This document shows positions 17,069 through 25,207 of a stretch of DNA of 40,518 nt, piece by piece. The translations under genes and the position numbers were made by a program. Positions within the stretch are counted from its first letter, which is position 1. Every line of letters starts with the position of its first letter. The stretch is from CAZTHC01 sp964613425. GTDB taxonomy: Bacteria; Bacillota; Clostridia; TANB77; CAG-508. Location: positions 1 through 40,518 of the forward strand of contig CAZTHC010000003.1 of assembly GCA_964613425.1 (NCBI GenBank), written 5' to 3'. The notes beneath the pieces are model-generated. The model ran no database searches. It saw only the letters and a program-made list of their open reading frames with translations, and was not told where the DNA came from.

Positions 17069-17096
17069 GCGGGTCGTCGGGGACGCCGACCTCTAC
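17069..17096 (-). repeat. REP-like hairpin type B
   Basis: Stem GGGTCG...CGACC followed by TCTAC and a TTTTGCAATAC tail. Confidence 0.8.
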
Positions 17097-17112
17097 AATT
17101 TTGCAATACAAT

Positions 17113-17205
17113 AGCCAAACGCAGGTGATATATTTTTCTTTTCGAGCAACGAGGAGAAAAGAAAACATATTATCACCGACGAGATTTGGCGGATTGTTTG
17201 CAATA
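17113..17205. repeat. Third repeat, longest copy
   Basis: Starts near AACGCAGGTGATATATTT. It forms a long imperfect inverted repeat (GGTGATATATTTTTCTTTT against AAAAGAAAACATATTATCACC) around a CGAGCAACGAGGAG loop. It continues into GATTTGGCGGATTGTTTGC and ends in a GCAATAC like the REP tails. Shorter copies lie at 12922 and 27869, and the arm resembles the hairpin at 1029. Confidence 0.6.
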
Positions 17206-17209
17206 CATT

Positions 17210-18202
17210 CTATTGTGCTTGTACTGCTGTTATAGCAACAACTCCAATAATATCTTCTGCACTACACCCACGAGATAAATCATTTACTGGTTTTGCTATT
17301 CCTTGACATATTGGTCCATATGCCTCAGCTTTTGCTAAACGCTGTACTAACTTATATCCTATATTTCCTGCATCTAAGTTTGGAAATACTAATACATTGG
17401 CTTTTCCTGCAACTTTGCTTTCTTTTGCTTTCATTTGTGCAACTTCTGGAATAATTGCAGCATCTAATTGTAATTCCCCATCTATTAAAAGCTCTGGCAC
17501 TTTTGTTTTTACAAATTCTGTTGCTTCTTTTACTTTATCTACAAGCTCAGACTTTGCACTTCCATATGTTGAAAAAGATAACATTGCTACTTTAGGTTCT
17601 TTTTCTACAAGCAATTTGTAACTTTCTGCTGAAGAAATAGCTATTTCACTTAATTCTTCATTATTGGGGTTTATATTTAAGCCGCAATCTGCAAAAACAA
17701 AAATTCCATTTTCTCCATATTCACAATTTGGTACATTCATTAAAAAAAATGCAGATACAAGTTTTGTTCCTGGTTTTGTTTTTAATATTTGTAATGCTGG
17801 CCTTAAAGTATCTGATGTTGAATGAATTGCTCCAGAAACTAATCCATCTGCAAAATTTGTTTTTACTAACATCATTCCAAAGAATACTGGGTCTAACATT
17901 AATTCTTTAGATTTTTCTTGTGTCATTCCTTTTTCTTTTCTTAATTCATAAAAAGCATTAATGTACTCTTCATATTTTTCAGAAGTTAAAGGGTTAACTA
18001 TTTGAGCTTTTGAAATATCAATTTCATTTTCAGAAGCTATTTTCGATATATCTTCATTGTTTCCAACTAGTATAATATTTGCAAAATCTTCTTCTAATAT
18101 TTTTTGTGTTGCCTTTAGAACTCTTATATCTGTAGCCTCAGGTAATACAATTGTTTTCTTATTTTGCTTTGCTCTTTGTTTTAGTCCTTCTACAAATGTC
18201 AT
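17210..18202 (-). CDS. pta: Phosphate acetyltransferase
   Basis: A 330-aa Pta of the short, single-domain type. It converts acetyl-CoA and phosphate to acetyl phosphate, the substrate of the two acetate kinases downstream. Recognisable segments are IVLPEATDIRVLKA, LVSGAIHSTSDTLRPALQIL, FADCGLNINPN, VFPNLDAGNIGYKLVQRLA, and GPICQGIAKPVNDLSRGCS. I place the start at ATG 18202 (MTFVEGLKQR), which has GGGAGG 7 bases upstream. The in-frame ATG at 18217 overlaps that ribosome-binding site. Confidence 0.95.
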   Translation of the reverse strand: MTFVEGLKQRAKQNKKTIVLPEATDIRVLKATQKILEEDFANIILVGNNEDISKIASENEIDISKAQIVNPLTSEKYEEYINAFYELRKEKGMTQEKSKELMLDPVFFGMMLVKTNFADGLVSGAIHSTSDTLRPALQILKTKPGTKLVSAFFLMNVPNCEYGENGIFVFADCGLNINPNNEELSEIAISSAESYKLLVEKEPKVAMLSFSTYGSAKSELVDKVKEATEFVKTKVPELLIDGELQLDAAIIPEVAQMKAKESKVAGKANVLVFPNLDAGNIGYKLVQRLAKAEAYGPICQGIAKPVNDLSRGCSAEDIIGVVAITAVQAQ

Positions 18203-18230
18203 TTTTTTCCCTCCCATTTTATAATTTTAC

Positions 18231-18253
18231 GGGCGTATACAATACGCCCTTAC
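18231..18253 (-). repeat. REP-like hairpin type A
   Basis: GGGCGTATACAATACGCCC followed by TTAC (one change from CTAC) and a TTTACAATATG tail. Between pta and the cyclophilin gene. Confidence 0.85.
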
Positions 18254-18277
18254 AATTTTATTTACAATATGTTTGAA

Positions 18278-19036
18278 TTACATTCCGTACATTTGCATAA
18301 AATATGAATTTATATCAAATGGTTCTTTTCTTTCTGGTTCTCCATAATTTACACCAAATGTATCTACCTTCATACTTGTTATTACTGGTGGATTTAATGG
18401 TTTATCTGCTGTGATCGTATTTCCATTTTCATCTTTTGGTGCTTCTGCATCTGCTGCTAATTCTGAGCTTCTATATGTAACTTCTGCATTTTGAATTTTA
18501 TCTACAGTTTCCATTCCTTCTATAACCTTACCAAATCCTGCATATGAAGCATCCAAAGAGTTTCCGCTTTCATTTCCTGTTACTATGAAAAATTGTGTAG
18601 ATGCTGAATTATATCCTTCTTTAGCTAGTCCATAATAACTATAATCTGCTCTAGCCATAGATATAACTCCTCTTTCATGTTTCAAATCATTTGTAATTCC
18701 GTTTTTACTAAATTCACCTTCTATACAAAATGTTTCTTTACCAGAACCGGTTCCTGCTTTATCTCCACCTTGTATCATAAAGTCTGGAATTGTTCTATGG
18801 AAGGTTAATCCATTATAATATCCATCATTTATTAATTTAATGAAATTTGTTACTGTGTTTGGTGCAACATCTGGGTATAATTCTATTTTTACAGTTCCAT
18901 AATCTGCTATTTCCATTGTTACTATTGGATTTTCTACTTTTAATGTTAATTTTTTATAATAACCATATCCTAAAAAGGCTAATAATCCTAATACAATTAT
19001 TATACATATTATTAATAAAATTTTGCTTGTTTTCAT
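18278..19036 (-). CDS. Membrane-anchored cyclophilin-type peptidyl-prolyl isomerase
   Basis: A 252-aa protein with an N-terminal transmembrane anchor (about 6-24) and a cyclophilin domain from about 38 to 215. Its active-site segments are intact: FHRTIPDFMIQGGD, ERGVISMAR and STQFFIV. It should act outside the membrane as a foldase. An insert rich in Asp/Glu/Ala follows the core and the C-terminal tail is Met/Tyr-rich. The start at 19036 (MKTSK) has GGAGGAAG upstream; the in-frame ATG at 19051 overlaps that site. No lipobox cysteine is present. Confidence 0.88.
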   Translation of the reverse strand: MKTSKILLIICIIIVLGLLAFLGYGYYKKLTLKVENPIVTMEIADYGTVKIELYPDVAPNTVTNFIKLINDGYYNGLTFHRTIPDFMIQGGDKAGTGSGKETFCIEGEFSKNGITNDLKHERGVISMARADYSYYGLAKEGYNSASTQFFIVTGNESGNSLDASYAGFGKVIEGMETVDKIQNAEVTYRSSELAADAEAPKDENGNTITADKPLNPPVITSMKVDTFGVNYGEPERKEPFDINSYFMQMYGM

Positions 19037-19083
19037 TCTTTCTTCCTCCATTTTTTATTTTGCAAACTATTTATATTTCCATA

Positions 19084-19113
19084 GTACGAGCCATCAAGGA
19101 CAACGACCCCTAC
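19084..19113 (-). repeat. Degenerate REP-like hairpin type B
   Basis: Keeps GAGCCATCAAGGACAACGAC and the CCCCTAC end, but the stem is eroded. Upstream of the cyclophilin gene. Confidence 0.5.
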
Positions 19114-19191
19114 ATGAATTTATCTATAAATTTGTTTACGTTTTTTAATTTATATCATTTGTTATTGATATCTAAAACAAAACTATCTCAA

Positions 19192-21222
19192 TCATATTAA
19201 ACACACTCGAAATCCAAGATTTATTGATGCGTTTCCAGTTGCTCGACTATGACTAAATATTCCTGCAGCTTGCATGCTATTAAGGTAATAACCTCCCCTA
19301 AAAGAGATTGGATACGTCCCATTTATTAATGTTGCATTATCACTAAACCATATTGCAGTTTCGTGTGTTGCATCACCTTTTTTATTAGTAGCACCGTCAT
19401 ATAACGTTACATATTTTGAACTATTTATAGTATTTATATCAGCCATAGCACTATACTTTTCTTCCGGATTTGAGTGTCCACCTTTATAAAAATTAGCCGT
19501 CAACTCGTATACACTACCACTCAAATCAAATACTCCTGTCATATTTTTTGTAGTACTTGCATCAATATCATTTGGTGTACCTTTAGTTCCATAACTTGTT
19601 ATTGCATACACATTTGCAAGTGTTCCACTACTTGCATTTCTTACATAAACAGCATTATTTAAATTTCTATTATTTATTTCTACTTCTGTTCTATTTCTTC
19701 CATATTTACTATGTGTTAAATATGCTACTGCTCCCCATTCACTATTTTTTTGTAAATGACTATCTACTGTACCGTTTAATCCATACATAGCTGCTGTATC
19801 CATTTCTTTTGAAAGTAAATATGCATCTCCTACACTTATCATATTATATGCGTATGTATTTGCTTTAAATACTGGATAAGATAATTTTGTTAAATTTGTT
19901 GTTAAAAAGTTACTTGTGTATCCATTTAATGATGTATATTTTAAATTAGAATATTGCACTGTTCCTGCAGTTACCCCTGGCATTCCATATTGATAACCTG
20001 CTTGATATTTTGCCACCCAAAATCCTGGTACTTCTGCATTCCACTCCCCATTTTCAAAATTAGTATCTGTTCCATCTTGAAAACATGGATGCACTATCCA
20101 ATTTCCTTGTCCTGCTGTCGTAGATATGTTAATATTTGTATTATCTGTTGGGATATTTGTTGTACCTTTTAAGAACTTAATATCTATTTCTCCTGCCGTA
20201 GAAGAGTGGTAACCACTAACAATATTGTACATATATCTTGGTATCCACACAAACATACTACCTAAATCTACTTCTTCTATCATTACAGTTCCATCTGTTG
20301 CCACAATAGCATTTCCATTTTGAGAATCTACAACATTTCCTGAAATCACTTTATACCTACCATCTGAAAGCATTACATTTGCCCATTTGCTAAATCCTAA
20401 ATTTCCAGTTATAGAAGTATCTATATAATCAAACCATTTTCCATCGTTCTCAGAAGTAATGGTCCATTTATTTCCATTATACTTTATTGGTATCATTCCT
20501 GTTGCTACAACCGGTTTATTACACAAAGTAACATTTATACTTTTTTCTTCTGCATCTGTATTTACAGCTTTGAATATGTAATTTCCAGTTTTAGAAATTG
20601 TTACTCTGTTTCCTATAACATTGTTCCATGTTCCATTTTCTTCTTTATATACAACTGGAACATTATTACTTGTGTTTCCATTTGTTTTTACAGTTACAGT
20701 TATTTCTGCGTTTAAGCCATAAACATTTTTATCTAATTCTAATGAAATAGTAGGTTCAGTATATTCTACATTTCTCTTTCCGGTTGGCAAATTATCCTGT
20801 ACATAGTGAATTCTACCATCATACTCTATTCCTGTTAAACTTATTACTTCACGTGTTTCAAAACATATTAATACAGATAGATCTATATTATTTAATCCTA
20901 ACTGACTTTTTAATTTATCTGGTCTAAATAATCTAAATTTTGTAAATAGTGTAGAACTTTCAACACTATCTAATATTGCCTGTACGTTTATACTGCCTGC
21001 ATCTTCGCCCCAAGTATTTACGGTTGAAAAGTCATTTTTATTATTTTGATAAATAATATTTACTCTTTGTTGTATTACCTGCAACTTAGATACAAATGCA
21101 ATTGCTTGTGCATCTTTATATGACTCTATACCACTTATTACAGAAATACTTGCAATAATCAATAATACTATTATTATTACTACTAAAGATACTAAAGTAA
21201 TACCCTTTGAACTTTTTATCAT
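19192..21222 (-). CDS. Pilin-like secreted protein with Ig-like and FGE/lectin-type C-terminal domain
   Basis: A 676-aa protein beginning MIKSSKGITLVSLVV, a type III (prepilin) signal. Cleavage would follow Gly7. Position +5 of the mature protein, normally Glu, is Ser. After the hydrophobic helix (8-30) comes a pilin-like helix, then an Ig-like region (about 165-235, SLELDKNVYGLNAEITVTVK). A large C-terminal region (about 300-676) has landmarks of the formylglycine-generating-enzyme/C-type-lectin fold: MFVWIPRYMY, FWVAKYQAG, VFDLSGSVYELTANF and FRGGYYLNSMQAAG, ending LGFRV. It is probably a surface adhesin or minor pilin tip rather than an enzyme. The start at 21222 has AGAGGT and lies 16 bases after the disA stop. 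Confidence 0.75.
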   Translation of the reverse strand: MIKSSKGITLVSLVVIIIVLLIIASISVISGIESYKDAQAIAFVSKLQVIQQRVNIIYQNNKNDFSTVNTWGEDAGSINVQAILDSVESSTLFTKFRLFRPDKLKSQLGLNNIDLSVLICFETREVISLTGIEYDGRIHYVQDNLPTGKRNVEYTEPTISLELDKNVYGLNAEITVTVKTNGNTSNNVPVVYKEENGTWNNVIGNRVTISKTGNYIFKAVNTDAEEKSINVTLCNKPVVATGMIPIKYNGNKWTITSENDGKWFDYIDTSITGNLGFSKWANVMLSDGRYKVISGNVVDSQNGNAIVATDGTVMIEEVDLGSMFVWIPRYMYNIVSGYHSSTAGEIDIKFLKGTTNIPTDNTNINISTTAGQGNWIVHPCFQDGTDTNFENGEWNAEVPGFWVAKYQAGYQYGMPGVTAGTVQYSNLKYTSLNGYTSNFLTTNLTKLSYPVFKANTYAYNMISVGDAYLLSKEMDTAAMYGLNGTVDSHLQKNSEWGAVAYLTHSKYGRNRTEVEINNRNLNNAVYVRNASSGTLANVYAITSYGTKGTPNDIDASTTKNMTGVFDLSGSVYELTANFYKGGHSNPEEKYSAMADINTINSSKYVTLYDGATNKKGDATHETAIWFSDNATLINGTYPISFRGGYYLNSMQAAGIFSHSRATGNASINLGFRVCLI

Positions 21223-21238
21223 CTGTATACCTCTCTTT

Positions 21239-22325
21239 CTATTCCATATAATTATCAAATACAAATTGCTCTTGCATTCTTTTTAAAGATTGCTTTATTG
21301 TTTTTGCTCTTACTTCACCAATTCCTTCAACATCATCTAGTTTATTAATATCAGCTAATAGTATATGTTGGAATGATTTAAAAGCTTTTACTAAATTTGC
21401 CACTATATTACTTGGCATTCGAGGTATTTTATTTAAAACCCTATATCCCTTAGGGTAAACTGCAACCTCTTCATAATTATCAAATATGCCATAACCAAGT
21501 AATTTAGCTATTATCGAAGTATCCACTAATCCGATTTCTTTTATATTACTTATTTCTTCTAGTACTCTTTCTGAAGTTCTCTTTTTACCCGGAGCTATGT
21601 AATCTTTTATTATTAATAATTCTTCTTCTGCCAAGTCTCCGATTAGCTCTTCTAATTGCATTTTTACTAATATTCCATCTTCACCTAATTCGTAAATATA
21701 TTTTTTTATATCATCTGCAATTTTCATAAGCATTTCTGCCCTTTGAATACAAGTTATAACATTATCTAATGTTACAATGTCATTAAACTCATATTCATTT
21801 AAAATATTTAACTTCGTATCAAAAACTTTTTTATATCTTTCCAATGTTTGTAATGCTTGGTTAGCTTTTGCTAATACCTTTGAAGTTTCATCTATCGTAT
21901 ATCTAAAATTGCCTTTAAATACTGTTATTATATTTCTTCTTTGAGATATACTAATTACTAATTCTCCTGTTTGTTTTGCAGTACGCTCTGCTGTTCTATG
22001 TCTTGTCCCTGTTTCCTTTGTTGGAATTGATGAAGATGGTATTATTTGTGCATTTGCAAACAATATTTTCTTTACATCTTTGCTTAATACAATTGCTCCA
22101 TCCATTTTTGCTAATTCATATAATCTAGATGAAGTATAATCTTCATTTATTGAAAAACCTCCGGTCTACTAAATCTAATACTTCTTTTGAATCTCCAATA
22201 ATTATTAATGCACCTGTTTTTGCTTTTAATATATTTTCCAAACCTGTTCTTAAGTTTGTTCCAGGAGCTATAATTTTTAGTATATCAATTAACACATCTT
22301 CTTTTTTTATTTTATTTTCTGCCAC
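21239..22325 (-). CDS. disA: DNA integrity scanning diadenylate cyclase DisA, frame broken at a CGG codon (+1)
   Basis: DisA makes c-di-AMP and monitors DNA damage. The gene starts at GTG 22325 after GTGAGG, 15 bases downstream of the radA stop. Codons 1-54 read as a normal N-terminus (TGLENILKAKTGALIIIGD). Codon 55 is CGG (22161-22163), and the zero frame then ends within ten codons. Skipping one base at 22163 gives GAC GGA GGT TTT, the expected VDGGF segment, and the frame stays open to 21239. The DAC motifs DGA (75-77) and RHR (108-110) are intact, as is the C-terminal helix-hairpin-helix DNA-binding region. The joined product is 361 aa, normal for DisA. The same kind of break occurs in radA and truA. 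Confidence 0.88.
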
Positions 22326-22340
22326 AGATATACCTCACTT

Positions 22341-23700
22341 TCATTTTAAACCTAAAACCTTCATTGCGTCTACAATATTATTTACGCCTATTATATCTAA
22401 TTTATAATTGTCTTTCAATAGTTTTTTATTACTTTCTGGAATTATACACATCTTAAATCCCATTTTCTCTGCTTCTTTAATTCTTTTTTCTATCATATTA
22501 ACAGCTCTTACTTCACCAGTTAATCCAACTTCTCCTATTGCTATAACATTTGTAGGTATTTTAATATTTTTATAACTTGAAGCTGCTGCCAAAATTATAC
22601 CTAAATCTAATGCAGGTTCATTTAATTTAATTCCCCCTACAACATTTAAATATACATCTTGCCCACCAAGCAACAAACCTGCTCTTTTTTCCAACACAGC
22701 AATAAGCAAAGTTAATCTATTATAGTCTATCCCATTTGCATTTCTTCTAGGCATACCAAATACACTTCCGAGTTGTTAATGCTTGTAATTCTATAAGTAA
22801 TGGCCTTGTTCCCTCCATACTAGCTACTATTATTGAACCTGCTGGGTTATCTGCTCTTTCAGAAATTAATATTGAAGATGGATTCGTAATCTCAATCATT
22901 CCTTCATTTTTCATTTCGAACATACCAATTTCGTTTGTTGAACCAAATCTATTTTTTACTCCTCTTAAAATTCTATAAGAAAAATATCTTTCCCCTTCTA
23001 AATACAAAACAGTATCTACCATATTTTCTAATACCCTAGGTCCTGCAATACTTCCATCTTTTGTAACATGTCCTATTATTATTGTTGTTATATTTTTTTG
23101 TTTGCAATTTTTCATTATTCTTGCAGTTATCTCTCTTACTTGGCTTACGCTACCTGCTGCTGAAGTTATATCATCTGAATACATTGTTTGAATTGAATCT
23201 ATTATTAAAAGTTTTGGACTTATAGTTTCTACAACTTCTTCTATTATATCTATATCTGTTTCGCCTAAGAATAATATATCATCATTGTTTATATTAATTC
23301 TATCTGCTCTTATTTTTATTTGTTCTGCCGATTCTTCTCCAGACACATATAAAACTTTGCCTTCAGATTTCAATTTATCACATATTTGCAATATTAATGT
23401 AGATTTTCCTATTCCAGGTTCTCCGCCTAAAAGTACTAAAGAACCCTTTACGAAACCTCCTCCTAGTACTCTATCTAATTCTTCAAATCCTGTTGAAGTT
23501 CTAATTGTATCTACTTTTTCTACTTTATTTAATTCCATTGGTGTAACATTTTTCTTATCTGTACTTTTTTTACCTGTAGTTTTTGAAATTTTTTCTTCTA
23601 CGAAACTATTCCATTCTCCACAAGCTGGACATTTTCCAATCCATTTTGCAGATTCATATCCGCAACTATTACAAAAAAAGACTGTTTTAACTTTAGCCAT
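22341..23700 (-). CDS. radA: DNA repair protein RadA (Sms), frame broken at a CGG codon (+1)
   Basis: RadA is a RecA-like branch-migration helicase. Features in order: four-Cys zinc motif (Cys10, 13, 24, 27), Walker A GEPGIGKST (93-101), the KNRFG motif (249-253), and a C-terminal Lon-like domain (PRRNANGIDYNRLTLLIAVL). The frame is normal for 310 codons. Codon 311 is CGG (22768-22770), and the zero frame stops six codons later. Skipping base 22770 gives ACT GGA AGT GTA TTT GGT ATG CCT, restoring the family segment before the Lon-like domain. The joined product is 452 aa, normal for RadA. ATG at 23700 follows GGGAG. radA-disA is the conserved Firmicutes order. Confidence 0.9.
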
Positions 23701-23796
23701 AATCTCCCACCTTAAAATTCAAATATATCTAATTATATTTGTTTATTTATTTAAAGTCAATTATATTTTTCTTTAATATTTTTTATTAGGCAAATG

Positions 23797-23825
23797 TTGA
23801 TTTTTGTCGAAAAATATACTATACT
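23797..23825 (+). promoter_or_regulatory. Sigma-A type promoter for the 108-aa gene
   Basis: TTGATT (23797-23802), a 17-base spacer and TATACT (23820-23825), about 50 bases upstream of the ATG at 23874. The layout closely matches the promoters at 4833 and 34100. Confidence 0.7.
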
Positions 23826-23873
23826 TATATCATGTTAGCGGAAAGCTAAATTTTGAATCGGGAGGCAATTATT

Positions 23874-24200
23874 ATGACACACGGTCCTTACATTCAATTT
23901 GATCTTGAGGGCGATTTTCCTAATAATGTAGTAACAGTTACAGATTTAGCTATTACTCCACCTCTTCAGTTATTTCGGCAAAACATTTCCGAAATTGTAG
24001 ATAGTATGGATGACATTATTCTGGAATTAATGTCAGATTATTACCTTTCTAAATCAGATTTGCAGTTTACTCCTGCTTTTGAAGCCTGTAAGCAGCAGCT
24101 TGCTTTTATGGCTTCAGAACCTACAGTGGTTGACCCTACCAAAAGTTTGGATTATAACCTGTTGATATTCGAGAAAACTGATAAGATTCTAGAAGGATAA
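23874..24200 (+). CDS. Small acidic protein, function unknown
   Basis: A 108-aa acidic protein starting MTHGPYIQFDLEGDF, with a GGGAGG ribosome-binding site 8 bases upstream of ATG 23874. An in-frame ATG at 23853 has no ribosome-binding site. It has no signal peptide or membrane span and is not recognised. It is GC-richer than its neighbours and uses CTG and CAG more. It contains an in-frame CGG (23976-23978, TTT CGG CAA), a codon the core genes here avoid. If CGG forced a +1 shift, translation would stop seven codons later. Own promoter and strong terminator. Confidence 0.65.
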   Translation: MTHGPYIQFDLEGDFPNNVVTVTDLAITPPLQLFRQNISEIVDSMDDIILELMSDYYLSKSDLQFTPAFEACKQQLAFMASEPTVVDPTKSLDYNLLIFEKTDKILEG

Positions 24201-24210
24201 TTTGCTTCCA

Positions 24211-24242
24211 AAAAAGAGCGGTTATTTAATACCGCTCTTTTT
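24211..24242 (+). terminator. Terminator of the 108-aa gene
   Basis: AAAAAGAGCGGT (24211-24222) and its exact reverse complement (24231-24242) around an 8-nt loop, ending in a T run. Confidence 0.85.
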
Positions 24243-24249
24243 AATATTT

Positions 24250-24323
24250 CTATGACATCGACCCCTATAGTTTGCAATAATTTATATTTTAATTAACGGG
24301 TCGTCGAGGACGCCGACCCTTAC
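24250..24323 (-). repeat. REP-like type B pair: eroded copy and intact copy
   Basis: A remnant (ATCGACCCCTATAG with a TTTGCAATAA tail) at 24250-24280 is followed by an intact type B hairpin at 24296-24323 (ending TTAC) with an AGTTTGCAATAT tail. Between convergent genes. Confidence 0.75.
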
Positions 24324-24349
24324 AGTTTGCAATATATTTCATTTATAAT

Positions 24350-25147
24350 TTAATCTTTTTCTAATTTTGTTATTTTATATACTCCAAAAGCAATTGCTAT
24401 TGCTAAAACTGGGCAAATTACATATTCTATTCCTGTTAATTTTGGTATTAACATTCCTAATGAAGTAATTGAAAATCCTATTATTCCATAATATGTATAT
24501 CCATAGAATTTTTTAAATAAACGTGTTATTAATTGTGCTGTAAGAAGTACAATTGCTAAATATCCAATTCCAAAAGGAATTATAATAGAAAAATTAAATG
24601 TAAATATTCCATCCATTATAGGTGTGAACACTCCTAAATACATTAAAATTGGTATTGTTGTCATTGCAGGCATTACTGCACCAAATGCAAATATTGCTCC
24701 ATATGCAATTAGCAATATTGGTGTCATTTTAGCTGCTACAGCTGTTGCTCCATTAAAAGAATTCATTAATACTGTTATTGCTATAGTAAATATAAATGTA
24801 GCAACTAATGGTATTAAATATTTTTTATTATATCCGTTTTTATTAGCTTTTTTTATTAAAGCTGGAACTCCACCTATAACTATTCCCAAAAATGCAAATT
24901 TAACATATGCTTCGTAATATGTTAGTAAGTATATAATTAATTTTCCAAATAGCACTACGCTTATTACAATTCCTAATACTATTGGAAATATATATTTTAA
25001 ATTTGCTTTAAAGTTTTTAAATGGGTTTGCTATTATTTCCATACATTTATCATAAATTCCTAAAACAATAGCAAATACAGATGCTCCCGCAGTCATACTT
25101 GCCAATCCTATTATAAATCCCTTAATTGTTTTAACTAAAAATTCCAT
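24350..25147 (-). CDS. DUF368 integral membrane protein (undecaprenyl-phosphate translocase family)
   Basis: A 265-aa protein with about eight hydrophobic segments. The N-terminal GFIIGLASMTAGASVFAIVL matches the family's GxxxGxxxxxPGVSGGT region, but the PGVSGG core is replaced by TAGASVF. A second half-repeat (GAVMPAMTTIPILMYLG) shows the internal duplication known from the family. Some DUF368 proteins recycle undecaprenyl phosphate across the membrane; given the altered motif, that role is tentative here. I place the start at ATG 25147 (MEFLVKTI), because GGAG sits 6 bases upstream and overlaps the ATG at 25159. It lies 60 bases after the SPL-like gene. Confidence 0.75.
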   Translation of the reverse strand: MEFLVKTIKGFIIGLASMTAGASVFAIVLGIYDKCMEIIANPFKNFKANLKYIFPIVLGIVISVVLFGKLIIYLLTYYEAYVKFAFLGIVIGGVPALIKKANKNGYNKKYLIPLVATFIFTIAITVLMNSFNGATAVAAKMTPILLIAYGAIFAFGAVMPAMTTIPILMYLGVFTPIMDGIFTFNFSIIIPFGIGYLAIVLLTAQLITRLFKKFYGYTYYGIIGFSITSLGMLIPKLTGIEYVICPVLAIAIAFGVYKITKLEKD

Positions 25148-25207
25148 ATTGTTCTCCATACTTTTACTAATTTTATTTGTAAATTATATATTAAAATTAC
25201 TAAAATA

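Larger units (their letters stand above)
16922..17209. other. Repeat-filled gap between pta and ackA copy 2
   Basis: 288 bases with no gene. It contains, in order, a type A hairpin, a possible third hairpin type, a type B hairpin and a full-length copy of the third repeat with a long arm. Confidence 0.65.

Noticed and set aside
19192..21222. Complete diversity-generating retroelement
   Set aside because: The C-terminal region is only suggestive of a target protein; no reverse transcriptase, accessory gene or template repeat is present in the window.
6115..22775. Treating truA, disA and radA simply as pseudogenes or sequencing errors
   Set aside because: Not excluded, but the three breaks share codon (CGG), phase (+1) and outcome (Gly restored, full length kept), none lies in a long homopolymer, and the downstream halves show no decay.
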